Shown here one piece after another: positions 54,185 to 64,000 of a DNA stretch of 64,000 nt. A model generated the notes under the pieces. It did no database searches, had not been told where the DNA came from, and saw nothing but the letters and a program-made list of their open reading frames with translations. The position numbers and the translations under genes are program-made. Where the stretch lies: positions 9,551,647 to 9,615,646 of the forward strand of contig OY783197.1 in assembly GCA_963678675.1 (NCBI GenBank). Direction: 5' to 3'. Source of the stretch: Xiphydria camelus (lineage: Eukaryota > Arthropoda > Insecta > Hymenoptera > Xiphydriidae). The stretch's first letter is position 1; every line of letters starts with the position of its first letter.

Positions 54185-54980
54185 GTGCGAAGCACGGACG
54201 GTTGTTGGAGGAGGAGGAGGAGGAGGAGGAGAAGGACGAGGACGACGAGGACGACGACGACGATGAGGACGACGACGACGACGAGGATCACGACGACGAG
54301 GACGGCGACGGTGAGGACGGCGACGACGAGGACGGCGACGACGAGGACGGTGACGACGAGGACGGTGACGACGAGGACAACGACGACGAGGACAACGACG
54401 ACGACGAGGATGGCGACGACGAGGACCACGACATTGAGGACGGCGACGATGAGGACGGCGACGACGAAGACGGCGACGACGAGGACCACGATGACGAGGA
54501 CGACGATGACAAGGACGACGACGACGAGGACGATGATGACGACTAGGACGTCGACGATGACGAGGACGAGGACGACGACGACGACAAGGACGGCGACGAC
54601 GAGGACAATGACGACGACGACGAGGACCACGATGACGAGGACAACGACGACGACGAGGACGGCGACGACGAGGACCAGGACGACGAGGACGGAGACGACG
54701 ACGGCGACGACGACGAGGACCAGGACGACGAGGACGGAGACGACGACGGCGACGACGACGAAGACCAGGACGACGAGGACGGAGACGACGACGACGGCGA
54801 CGACGACGAGAACGGCGACGACGACGAGCACGGCGACGACGACGAGCACGGCGACGGCGATGAGGACGGCGACGACGAGGACGGCGACGACGAGGACGGC
54901 GACGACGAGGACGACGACGATGACGACGGTGACGACGACGACGAAGACCACGATGACGAGGACGGCGACGACTAGGATGG
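54185..54980. repeat. GAC/GACGAG triplet array, about 0.8 kb
   Basis: Nearly pure GACGACGAGGAC-type triplets with sporadic CAC, GGC and GAT changes. It translates as acidic Asp/Glu in one frame, Thr/Arg in another, and Val-rich or Arg-rich on the minus strand, so all frames are long (up to 340 codons). It sits in an insertion of about 1 kb (54090-55080) in the DD41D right TIR. Just upstream CTATTATATAAAATAGTTTTC-type units are tandemly duplicated. Confidence 0.9.
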
Positions 54981-55401
54981 CGATGACGACGTGATGCTGC
55001 TGCAGAAGCTTGGGGAAGCACCGCGATAGCGGCACCGGGGCGATAGCCCCCCCGGGGGTTGACGAAAAAATACAATTATATTTCCAAAAAATACAATTAC
55101 TCCGACAAATTCCACTTTGTAAAGACGTGTACCCGTCACCCGCCATACTTTCTCGTCTGCTAGGTTTTTACGCCCTAGGGAACTTCTCTCGACACTGTTA
55201 ACGTCTGCCGGCGATAGACAGAGTCAATCGTTCATCGTCCTTGCGTCTCCGACCAATAGCGTACAGCCTACAGTCTACAAAACGCTACGTGCCATATCGT
55301 CCTATGTCAACAACATACGTAGAGACCCTGTACTGTACTTTGAGGTTATAAAGGAGTGAGCAATATTTCAAGATAGTGTAGAGAATATTTTGAAGTGAGA
55401 A

Positions 55402-57082
55402 TTATGCCTAAATAAAATACACAGTCGTATAAAGAATGCTATGATCGACAGCGTCCTAGAAATGCACACAAAGTTAAAAAAAAGCAAAAACTAGTACTCA
55501 ACGTGTCAGGGAATACAGGGCAAGAAAGAAAGCTGCCAATTTACAAACATTTCGGAACCCTCCATTGGTTGAGGAAATCGTTCGTATTGACTATCTAAGT
55601 GATTGTGATGTGCCTTCGGAGTTACCGAATATTCCGAATAGAATTTCTCATGATAGGAACATTCCACGTGTTGATAGAAACCTACCAGGACCATCAATAA
55701 GGGAGGATGTCTCGAGGAACAATGCAGTCCTAATCCACCTTAGAAAGACTTTTATCGATACAGGAGTATTTATAAAGAATTCGATAAAAAATTCAAGAAC
55801 AATTCTTTCGGTTTTCCTTGCTCAATTTGTGACAGGCTATGGTTTTGAGAAAATTTAAAAATCCCAGGACCGTAACGTGGAGAAATTCTAGACACAATTC
55901 TGCCAACAGAGGAGAAATTACGATTTGTGTCACTTGCAAGCAATCTCTCACCAGAAATAGCATTCCAACATTATCGACATATAATGGCTTTTCATATCCA
56001 GGAATACCATACCATCTCCCTCCTCTTTATTTGGTATTAGAAAGGCTTATCTCACGGAGAATTCAATTTATGCAGGTAAGGCGTTTACGTCATGGTCATG
56101 GGCAAACGGAATATTAGGGCAGATCATTAATGTTCCAGTTGGGGTGGATACAATGGTGAAACATCTTCCAAGACACCTGGCTGACGATCATCGCATTAAT
56201 GTCCATATCAAAAAGAAAAAGATTGACAGATACAGCTATTTGAGTAGTCTTATCAACAAAAGAAACATCAAGACTTGGCTGCAGTATCTAATACCAACCC
56301 CACTTTATCAACTGTATGACATTAAAGTTGATGTTTCTTTTTTCAACTCCAGCATCGGTGAAAATCAGGTAAATAACAAGTTCTTCAATAATGTTCATAA
56401 TAAAACACAAACTCATTTCATTACTTGTCAGTAGAGATGTCGCGATACGAGACGAGAGTCAACCATCAATCGACAAATTCCGTTCATCTTGAAATCAAAC
56501 AATTTTGGGAGACAATGTCAAGAGACCTCTTTGTAGCTGATAAAACTCCCCATAACTCCAATGACAGGATAAATGTTGTCACTCCACATATTGATATCAA
56601 TTTACAACAAATAAGTTAGCTGGCTATAAATGCTGCTGCAGTTGGAGACATTTGTGCAGCCAAATGTGTAATAGAAAGCGGGCAGAGTGTGGGAATGGTC
56701 ATTATTTACATCACGCCGAATCAAAGAATCAACGATATAATAAAATTCATTTATCGAGCATTATTGCCATACACCCCTGCTGGTGCAGCAGAACTAGGAG
56801 AAGACTTCCACATGATGCCCATGATTTTGGGCGGTGATTTTAATGTGAGTTTTGCCTCTGAAGAATCTCAGCCCCTTTTAGAATTTTTAGATACTAAATT
56901 GAACTTGAGAATGAATAATAATCCAAAAGAGCCAACAACCAGATCAGGAACGATAATAGATGCAATTTTTTTTAGATACTTGAATAATTTACAGTCACGA
57001 TTTTTCATATCATATTTCTCATACCCCCCATAAACCTATTGTATCTTTTCTAGAATATGAAAATATGGATATTAGTGAATAG
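55402..57082 (+). pseudogene. Helentron protein remnants (DUF6570-like and endonuclease-like)
   Basis: In order and across several frames: KLPIYKHFGTLHWLRKSFV (55530); CVTCKQSLTRNSIPTLSTYN, then ERLISRRIQFMQVRRL (55935-56085), as in DUF6570 proteins of insect Helitrons; VKHLPRHLADDHRINVHIKK with KTWLQYLIPTPLYQLYDIKV (56150-56325); and VGMVIIYITPNQRINDIIKF, MILGGDFNVSFAS and TTRSGTIIDAIFFRYL (56690-57000), an EEP-type endonuclease pattern with GDFNV. The part that should hold Rep and helicase motifs, between about 56330 and 56640, is far too short, so a large internal deletion is inferred. Stops and frame changes are frequent. Confidence 0.75.
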
Positions 57083-57159
57083 ATGTTTTACAATTTGAAG
57101 CAGAAGTGAATATTGTTGTCTTCTTACATCGTATTTTTTTCAAGTTTAGAGTGTTCATT

Positions 57160-57706
57160 TTACCCCACATTCACCAATGCAGTTTCACTTCTATCGCGCA
57201 GCTTTCTACGCACTCGTTTTTCTTCTAACTTCGCGAATAACGCGCGGACACCGCTAACGAAAATGTCGGTCGGCGCGCCATCTTCATGTACCATCGCGAA
57301 CAATTCGCGGTAAATCTGCGGGGCGGACTTCGACGGACCGTACGCTGCTTCCAAAGCATTCAACGCCTCGTCCCACGTCGCGATGTGGTCCTTGACACCT
57401 TGGAACCATGTGCCCACTGCACCTTCCAATAAGATAGGGAATCCCCGCAACGCGTTCGTATCGGACACTCGTGCGCACTCTGAACGTTTTAATGGCGTCC
57501 ATAAACACAGCTACGTCCTCATACTTCTTTGCCGAAAATCTCGACGTGCACTTGAAGAAATTACCCTTGTGCACAGCTTGAGGGGCTGCGGGCGGCGGCG
57601 TGCTTCTCAATTCCACCAACGCACTTTGCGTTAGCTGCATCTGCCTCACAAACTGAGTCTGCAGACTACCCAAAAGATATTGCATATGTCCCGTGTCTCT
57701 CGGCAC
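57160..57706 (-). pseudogene. Retrotransposon gag fragment
   Basis: The minus strand reads KKYEDVAVFMDAIKTFRVRT, then after a frameshift near 57465 SDTNALRGFPILLEGAVGTW, FQGVKDHIATWDEALNALEA and PQIYRELFAMVHEDGAPTDI. This is the capsid helix pattern of gypsy-like Gag proteins (FLxxF--F----L--A-WF followed by W-E-L---Y). It is unrelated in sequence to the gag at 43044. No LTR or pol lies next to it. Confidence 0.7.
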
Positions 57707-57839
57707 GCGCCGCAGTTTTTCTTGTTTCTTCGATCACCGCTTTCCCGGATAATTCTCACGGCCACAAGTTGGACGCAAAACTTTAGCGCGCTATCGCACA
57801 CTATGGAAGAAATTCGACGTCCTTCCTCGCGCTGGGCGG

Positions 57840-57931
57840 GGGCCTTTGCTTTCTTTGCGGAAGGCATCCGTAAATTGCCTAAAAAATGGCTGAAGGTCAT
57901 TGAAAGTATGATGGATAATTTTGATGAATGA
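57840..57931 (+). pseudogene. mariner-like transposase C-terminus
   Basis: The plus frame ends AEGIRKLPKKWLKVIESMMD, then NFDE and stop. G-----LP-RW-K-----G-YF-E is the tail of mariner transposases. The upstream frame is not mariner-like. It overlaps an antisense frame, and no terminal repeat was identified, so this is tentative. Confidence 0.35.
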
Positions 57932-58410
57932 ATATCTTACTTTTTTCAAAAATAAATTTCGAATTTTTGCTAATAAGTTGCTGTAATATTAAGAATGAAA
58001 ATTTTCGTGTAGAGTTCTTAATTGATAATATAACTCGCATAAAGGAAATGAAAATTGACCATTAATCAAATAAAGCCTCGTAATATAACTAATTTGCAAT
58101 GGTAAAAATATTTTTTTTTTCCGGAGCTATAATTTTACTTGAAAGCTTTTAGGCTTTCGCGGTCATTGTCAATATGGTTATAAGTATCTGTTACTCTTGG
58201 TTGAAAACCACCACCCGAAAGGTGATAACCGCGTCCGAATTTATTTATTTACCGACGTTTCGCAAACTTTGCTTCATCAGGATGGATTACCTTCTAATAT
58301 CAAGTATTACTATAATTTTATTTGCCATTCATTACATAATAAAACTGTTTAAATGATATGTTGGACATTTGTTTAAACATATTAATAGAATCACCAGTTG
58401 TGAATCTTAA

Positions 58411-59149
58411 GGGGTTAGGTCCACTTGTCAGGGTCGGGAGAATCGAACATTTTTTTATTGCACATTCGTTAATAATAAGCCTTCAAGAATATGCCCACCA
58501 AATTTTATAATGATCAGAGCATTAGAACCGGAGTTATAAGTATTTATAGCGCGCCGCCTCGCCGCTCGGCCGCGCAGCTCAAAACTTTAAACGCGATTAT
58601 CTCAGAATCATGTTTTTCAAAAAACACCTTTGCGGTGGACACGATTACTCAAAATCTAGTACGTCGATCATCACCAAATTTTTTTCTGCTTGTTTGTCAT
58701 GATAATAGCTATTGTTTGAACGAAGGATTTTCATTGTTTGTGGACAAATTTTTGTTTATACCGAAAAAACCGAAAATTGAAAACCTTTAAAAATATAACT
58801 TTTTGTAAAAAGTGCCGCCATTTTTAAAAAAATCATAATTTTGACAAATCCTTCATTCAAGCACAAGCCAATACAATATACTAACCAAATCTTTTTCAAA
58901 TTTTGATTTTGGATGAACTGTTTCCGGGTTATTATGTCCACCGCCTCTGATGCTCAAAAAAAGGCACTTCTGGAAAACAGCTGCAGCTCCGCCATTTTGA
59001 AATCTTTTGTTATGAAAAAATTTGTACAAGTACTTGAAAACATGTACTAATCGACAGTATTAATCGTTTTCAAATAAATATTTATTATGTTGCCGAAAAA
59101 AAATTGAGAAAATCTCGTACATTCGCTTGCCAGAAGCGGACCTAACCCC
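58411..59149. mobile_element. 739-bp TTAA-flanked MITE
   Basis: Ends GGGGTTAGGTCCACTTGTCA and the complement of GGGGTTAGGTCCGCTTCTGG, flanked by TTAA (58407-58410 and 59150-59153). No transposase. The interior is AT-rich with AAAACCGAAAATTGAAAACC-like phrases. TTAA indicates piggyBac or Kolobok mobilisation. Confidence 0.85.
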
Positions 59150-59258
59150 TTAAACTTCTGTTTTGTGGCAAAGCTAATATTTTATGTTACAATATACCTA
59201 TACAGCACAGAATATTGCAGAAATATTGTAGTAATATTGCTTTATTGCATTTGCAGAT

Positions 59259-59716
59259 CAGGTAGCTACAGACCTGGAAAACCAAGAAATGTCAGAGAAT
59301 TCGATCCGTCAAGGAAAAGCCAGAAAACTGTTAGGATATTTTGGTTTTTACTGTAAATTATGAATAAAGTGGAGTTCATTTCTCGAAATTTCACCATTAG
59401 TGCATTTTATGATGCAGTTTGCGCTACTGTTTCAGATATCTCTATGTAGTAGTAGTACACGTGTGTCCCATCGACTAGAATTTGGGCTTCTATCATCCGC
59501 GTTACTTTCATAGCGTATAAACCTCTTTGCAACCTCGTGCTCTTGTATTACGATTATCCCTAGCTTTATTGATTTAATTGTACAAAACTTATGAATAAAA
59601 AATGTCAGGAATACTTACAACTTTATCTGAAATAGTCAGGAAAAAATCAGGAAAAAACCTGGAAAAGTCAAGGAATAGTCAGTGATTTCTATAATCAAGT
59701 TTCTAAAGCCACCCTG
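59259..59716. mobile_element. hAT-like remnant, CAGGTAGC / GCCACCCTG ends
   Basis: Left CAGGTAGCTACAGACCTGGA and right complement CAGGGTGGCTTTAGAAAC, with TTTTCCAGGTTTTTTCC inside. The flanks TTGCAGAT and TGGCAGAT resemble an 8-bp duplication with one difference, but the exact right boundary is ambiguous. Interior AT-rich, no protein. Confidence 0.5.
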
Positions 59717-59771
59717 GCAGATGCAAATTGCAGAGATATTATTGCCATTTTATATAATTGAAATATTGCAT

Positions 59772-59890
59772 ACAGTAGGACTTCGATTATTTGAACTTCT
59801 ATTATTCGAATCCTCCATTATCCGAACCACAATATGCTTTATCCGAACATTCTATTATCTGAACAACGATTTGCTTTATCCAGATTTTGT
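59772..59890 (+). mobile_element. pogo/Tigger-like end fragment
   Basis: ACAGTAGGACTTCGATTATT followed by several ATTATCCGAAC variants. CAGTAGAACCTCGATTATCCG is typical of pogo/Tigger termini with internal reiterations. No opposite end was found. Confidence 0.5.
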
Positions 59891-60344
59891 ATTATATTTA
59901 AATGTCAGTTCAAAATTTTAAAAGGCGTAGGGACATCGCCGCGCGTTACAATATTGCAAATCAAGCCAGCGGCGTATAAACGTGTCCAAGATTGTATCGT
60001 GTGTCAAGACTTTAGTTCGCTCTCTCTCTCTTGTCCATTCTTTTCTGTCTTTATCAAAAGTCTCGATTAAGGCTTGCGCCAGGGACTGAGGAAGCGAAGC
60101 GCCCACGGCGAGGCTCAAAGAGAGAGAGAGAGAGGCTATATTTACTCCGCGTATAGTTTGTATGAGGTCCCTATTTCTCAGTAACTAAAACGTTTCGAAT
60201 TTTGAAATTAATATCATATTATAGTCTGAAGCTGGCGCTTTTAATTGGGACTATGCAACATCAAATCAATCAACGGATTCTAGAGATACGAGGTCTGTCC
60301 GGAAAGTATCTGACCTTGTGCTGCAACAGGAGAAAGAGCTAAAT

Positions 60345-60860
60345 CTGATCAGTGGCGATGATATCTCCTTCAAAGTACTCTCCTTTGGAAGCTACAACAT
60401 TCTTCCAGCAATCTTCCCACTTTAAGAAACACTCCTTGTATTCAGCTTTCGGAACAGCTAACAGCCGTTTCGTCGTGTTCCTTTTTATATACTCCACGTC
60501 ATCGAATATTCTTCCCTTAACCCTCCTCCGGTGACGCAAGGTCTCAGAGACCGTAAGCAATGCTTTCCACCATAAGCAAATGTTCACGTCACCGGAGGAG
60601 GGTTAAAAGGGTTTTTCAATTTGGGGAACAGCCAGAAATCGCAAGGAGCCAGATCAGGACTGTATGGGAGCTCACGAAGGTGAACAATGCCGCGTTTTAC
60701 AAGAAATTGCTGGATAAGTTGCGAAGCGTGGGCAGGTGCGTTATCGTGGTGTAGCACCCAGTCGCCACTTTTCCACAAATCTGGTCGTTTCCTTCTCCCT
60801 GCATCACACAATCGTTTCAAAACTTCTTTGTAATATTCTTTATTCACCGTCTGACCTTTT
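60345..60860 (-). pseudogene. mariner transposase C-terminal half
   Basis: It reads VNKEYYKEVLKRLCDAGRRK, LHHDNAPAHASQLIQQFLVK and LPYSPDLAPCDFWLFPKLKN, then the 82-bp MITE, then LKGRIFDDVEYIKRNTTKRL, with the tail KNVVASKGEYFEGD. Catalytic residues two (HHDNAPAH) and three (PCDFW) are 34 apart, the DD34D spacing. The first D and the DNA-binding half are absent. Confidence 0.85.
60521..60602. mobile_element. 82-bp TTAA MITE in mariner
   Basis: Ends CCCTCCTCCGGTGACG and CGTCACCGGAGGAGGG, flanked by TTAA (60517-60520 and 60603-60606). CCC-initiated ends with TTAA are typical of piggyBac. It splits the transposase between FPKLKN and LKGRIFD, an exact fit to family collinearity, so it inserted after the mariner did. 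Confidence 0.85.
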
Positions 60861-61781
60861 AAAATCATGGGCATCATGTGGAAGTCTTCTCCTAGTTCTG
60901 CTGCACCAGCAGGGGTATATGGCAACAATGTTCGATAAATGAATTTTATTATGTCGTTGATTCTTTGATTCGGCGTGATGTAAATAATGATCATTCCCAC
61001 ACTCTGCCCGCTTTCTATTACACATTTGGCTGCACAAATGTCTTCAACTGCAGCAGCATTTATAGCCAGCTAACTTATTTGTTGTAAATTGATATCAATA
61101 TGTGGAGTGACAACATTTATCCTGTCATTGGAGTTATGGGGAGTTTTATCAGCTACAAAGAGGTCTCTTGACATGGTCTTCCAAAATTGTTTGATTTCAA
61201 GATGAACGGAATTTGTCGATCGATGCTTGACTCTCATCTCGTATCGCGACATCTCTACTGACAAGTAATGAAATGAGTTTATGTTTTATTATGAACATTA
61301 TTGAAGAACTTGTTATTTACCTGATTTTCACCGATGCTGGAGTTGAAAAAAGAAACATCAACTTTAATGTCATACAGTTGATAAAGTGGGGTTGGTATTA
61401 GATACTGCAGCAAGTCTTGATGTTTCTTTTGTTGATAAGACTACTCAAAATAGCTGCATCTATCAATCTTTTTCTTTTTGATATGGAAATTAATGCGATG
61501 TTCGTCAGCCAGGTGTCTTGGAAGATGTTTCACCATTGTATCCATCCCAACTGGAACATTAATGATCTGCCCTAATATTCCGTTTACCCATGACCATGAT
61601 GTAAACGCCTTATCTGCATAAATTGAATTCTCCGTGAGATAAGCCTTTCTAATACCAAATAAAGAGGAGGAAGATGGTGTGGTATTCCTGAATATGAAAA
61701 GCCATTATATATCGATAAAATGTTGGAATGCTATTCCTGGTGAGAGATTGCTTGCAAGTGACACAAATTGTAATTTTTCCT

Positions 61782-62345
61782 CGAGTCGATTCGAATGAAA
61801 CTAGTTTGTAATCAGTTGTACGCGACCCTGTTTCCGCGGTCGCAGTTGCGTTGCAGTTTAAGTGTCCCCGAATCTCAAGGTGCTCACCGTCAGCGTAGCG
61901 GTATATGTCGGGTACCTAGGCCGGATTGGGACGCAGGTATTCGATCCAACCGAGGACCCGTTTACGTCGAGCGGTTGCTTTATTTCTTCTTTTTCAGTAT
62001 TAAACTCGTTACTATAATTGCACTGACTGTCGCGCCACCGGCAAGTAAACGGTCATCCAATTTTACTGATAATAGTGGTAAAACATTTGAAACAGTGTAA
62101 TATATATACTCAACTTCTTGAAAATAAATGTTATAAAATAAATTTTGTAAAAGATATGTGAATTGATTAAAACTGATTCACAATGAGTCGAATCCGTGCG
62201 CGCGCCGAAGTAAAACTGATTCACAATGAGTCGCATCCATGTGCGCGCCGAAGTTTCATTTTGGTTGTAAACTGGTTGGAGAGTAAACTAGTTTGCAACC
62301 TTTGTCTCAAAACAGTCGCACCGTGGGCGCTGTGCCTTATTCGGT
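61782..62345. mobile_element. Unclassified insertion in the minus Helentron
   Basis: The Helentron alignment breaks at about 61782 and resumes near 62345. Between them lies DNA with AAACTAGTTTG motifs near both ends (61799 and 62286) and a tandem duplication. Boundaries are approximate, no target duplication was defined and no protein was recognised. Confidence 0.4.
62168..62255 (+). repeat. 44-bp tandem duplication
   Basis: AAAACTGATTCACAATGAGT and GCGCGCCGAAGT occur twice, 44 bp apart, with small differences. Confidence 0.8.
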
Positions 62346-62725
62346 AACTCCGAAGGCACATCACAACCACTAAGATGGTCAATACGAACGATTTCCTCAA
62401 CCAATGGAGGGCTCCGAAGTGTTTGTAAATTGGCAGCTTTCTTCCTTGCCTTGTATTCCCTGATACGTTGAGTACTAGGTTTTGCTTTTTTTTAAACTTT
62501 GTTAAGTGCATTTCTAGGACGCTGTCGATCATAGTATTCTTTACACGACTGTGCATTTTATTTAGGCATACTTCTCACTTCAAAATATTCTCTACACTAT
62601 CTTGAAATATTGGTCACTCCTTTATAACCTCAAAAAAATGTACAGTATATACACAATATAACCTCTGCGCTCACTGAGGATGCACAACTGATATTACGTG
62701 CTAGAGTATTTTACACTCTAATATA

Positions 62726-62896
62726 CAGGGTGAGTCGGGAGGATCGGACCAAACTCCGGGAGCGTATCGTACACAAGATAATAATGTAAAAAACCTCATA
62801 TGTTCTTATTCGATTTTCGTGTTCTACAACACCCCTGAGTCGGGAGGATTGCACCAAATTCCAGGAGCATATTGAACACAAGATAATAATGTAAAA
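62726..62896. mobile_element. Half copy of the CAGGGTGAGTCGGGAGG foldback
   Basis: CAGGGTGAGTCGGGAGGATC starts after TA and continues collinear with 48935-49100 and its internal second motif (CTGAGTCGGGAGGATTG). The complementary arm is absent. Confidence 0.7.
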
Positions 62897-64000
62897 AAAT
62901 TTACAGAATTCGCCACCAAGCAAAGTTCAGATACATTGGAAATGAACATAGTTATTGTTTTCATATTTTCTCCTGTGGGTTATAATCTTCTTTCTCTGTT
63001 ACAGCGAAGTGTGGCACGGTACATGAGAAAACGAAGGAATTGTATAATTGACTAAAAACAAGAAAGTATATCATAAGTGTATTGACACGAAAAAATACAC
63101 ATAAGAAAACATATTATATTATATGTATAGAAACATAAACATACAGTATGATATAATAAAAAGGAATTTTTAGATTTCTAAAAGAAATAAAACCTAACTT
63201 TGTAGATACCCTCGTACTAACACTTTGAAACAGAATGAAAACTCTGAAAAGTAATAACATAATAAACACGCACCCTTGCATGAGAAATACGAATATTTTG
63301 AAACAGACATAAAACTGAAAATTTAACACTACATACACATCATCACCAATCATCTGTACGAATCAAAATACCGCAAACATATTGCGATGACAAAGGTTGT
63401 TCATCATCTGAAGAAGATGAATCCTTGGACATCTTAAATCAAAATATCCCCACTGAAGGCCAAAATGAAGATAAAGGTGAAAAACTGTGTCACTCAGGTC
63501 ATGTATTCAATGTTGAAGAGATAAATAATCCCGAACACAAAAAGTAACCATAACCTCAATGGTTGTAGCTCAGACCACAGTCTCAAAGGCTTATGACATT
63601 CGTTTATCACGCTTCCATGCCCGATAAACGCTAGCAGTGGGGAATTTGTAAAATTTAATTTGTCCACTAGACGGTTTTTCATGATTCCCGGCACTTCGAC
63701 AATTTTTAATGCAACATACGTGATACGATGTACGCATACTGATACTAATTATTTTTCCAAATAATTAATATTTCAATAACTAAAAATTTCTCCCATATGA
63801 GAGAGAACACTTGTAAAATTTTCTCCCAAAAATTCTAATTATTGCCATCAGGTGGCGTAGCAATCGTCATGCACGGTCCTTATGAGGCTATTCAGATAGA
63901 GGTGACGTGGCACTGACGTGATGACTCCCGCCACCGCCACGCCACTTCGACACCATACCTTTCGACAGAAGCCTACAGGAGTGGCACGTGCTATACGAAA
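62897..64000. other. AT-rich end of window, nothing recognised
   Basis: Short frames exist (such as 63114-63353 minus), but none resembles a protein family I know. No terminal repeats or tandem arrays seen. Confidence 0.5.

Larger units (their letters stand above)
49484..55330. mobile_element. Second DD41D element (5.8 kb) with long TIRs
   Basis: Left CAGGGTCTCTCCACATA and right ...CATACGTAGAGACCCTG, flanked by TA (49482-49483 and 55331-55332). TIRs include GACATAGGACGATATGG and the tract around CGCCGGCAGACGTC, shared with 21248-36293, and extend several hundred bp inward. Only a fragment of transposase lies between them. It holds foldback F5 in the left TIR and a GAC-rich insertion in the right TIR. 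Confidence 0.87.
49404..57090 (+). mobile_element. Helentron remnant, plus strand, interrupted
   Basis: The leader at 49404-49483 continues at 55331 after removal of the DD41D element and one TA; the uninterrupted version is seen inverted at 62580-62725. Protein remnants follow to 57082. Rolling-circle elements of the Helentron type carry RepHel and an endonuclease domain. Here the DUF6570-like and endonuclease-like pieces remain, but no Rep HUH motif or helicase Walker motif could be found. Confidence 0.7.
60288..60860 (-). mobile_element. mariner remnant, 5' part lost
   Basis: On the plus strand CGAGGTCTGTCCGGAAAGTA looks like one mariner terminal repeat. The transposase C-terminal half follows on the minus strand and is fused to Helentron sequence near 60860, where the rest is missing. 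A TTAA MITE interrupts it. Confidence 0.75.
60861..62725 (-). mobile_element. Helentron remnant, minus strand
   Basis: Inverted counterpart of 55331-57090 with the same internal deletion. It includes, on the minus strand, KLPIYKHFGALHWLRKSFVL (62400), DUF6570-like and LPRHL segments, the RYEMRVKHRSTNSVHLEIKQ frame (61070-61264), and the start of the endonuclease-like part (VGMIIIYITPNQRINDIIKF). The GDFNV motif is lost at the mariner junction. It keeps the uninterrupted leader that is split in the other copy. Confidence 0.75.

Noticed and set aside
54113..55146. Open frames of 132-340 codons encoding acidic, Thr/Arg-rich, Arg/Pro-rich or Val-rich proteins
   Set aside because: All are translations of one GAC-type triplet array; being open in several frames on both strands is a property of the repeat, not evidence of a gene.
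62897..64000. Short minus frames at 63114-63353 and 63494-63694 as host exons
   Set aside because: Hydrophobic or featureless translations without splice context or family resemblance.

Overview
The window looks like insect genomic DNA, possibly from an ant or another hymenopteran (an inference only). It is AT-rich, has no bacterial operon logic, and every coding segment I could read belongs to a transposable element of a kind common in arthropods: PIF/Harbinger, Tc1/mariner (DD34D mariner and a DD41D rosa-like type), pogo/Tigger, hAT, TTAA-target piggyBac-type, Ty3/gypsy and Helentron. I found no convincing single-copy host gene, rRNA or canonical tRNA.

Layout. 1-7.1 kb: an 85-bp minisatellite, a TAA-flanked MITE, then a long-inverted-repeat element (3756-7077) holding a Harbinger remnant and a hAT MITE. 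7.1-13.0 kb: a 163-bp tandem duplication, a foldback, a pogo remnant, and a 4.4-kb degenerate array whose three 0.66-0.73-kb units each carry a minus-strand tRNA-like head. 13.5-21.1 kb: a second long-inverted-repeat element (13895-18355) holding a 2-kb hairpin, and a CAGGCCTCAC-ended element (18403-20809) holding a frameshifted mariner. 21.2-36.3 kb: a 15-kb palindromic element with TA target duplication. It carries two head-to-head, 5'-truncated DD41D transposase copies and is riddled with later insertions, most of which can be checked against the empty site in the opposite arm. 36.3-39.2 kb: a cluster of foldbacks and MITEs. 39.2-44.5 kb: a Ty3/gypsy element with both LTRs inside a dimeric repeat. 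44.6-48.5 kb: a Harbinger transposase N-terminus and a 3.3-kb element with 5-bp target duplication whose decayed protein I cannot place in a superfamily. 48.7-57.1 kb: a Helentron remnant split by a second DD41D element (49484-55330), itself split by a 2.85-kb foldback and an 0.8-kb GAC array. 57.1-60.9 kb: gag, mariner, TTAA and hAT debris. 60.9-62.8 kb: the inverted partner Helentron. 62.9-64 kb: nothing recognised.

The region is a stratified insertion graveyard; the target duplications give a relative order of events. The most unusual items are the 15-kb palindromic transposon, a family of TATGTCC-ended foldbacks 0.3-2.9 kb long, and the unplaced 3.3-kb element at 45168-48455. Sequence comparisons were made by eye, so boundaries without a stated target duplication are approximate.
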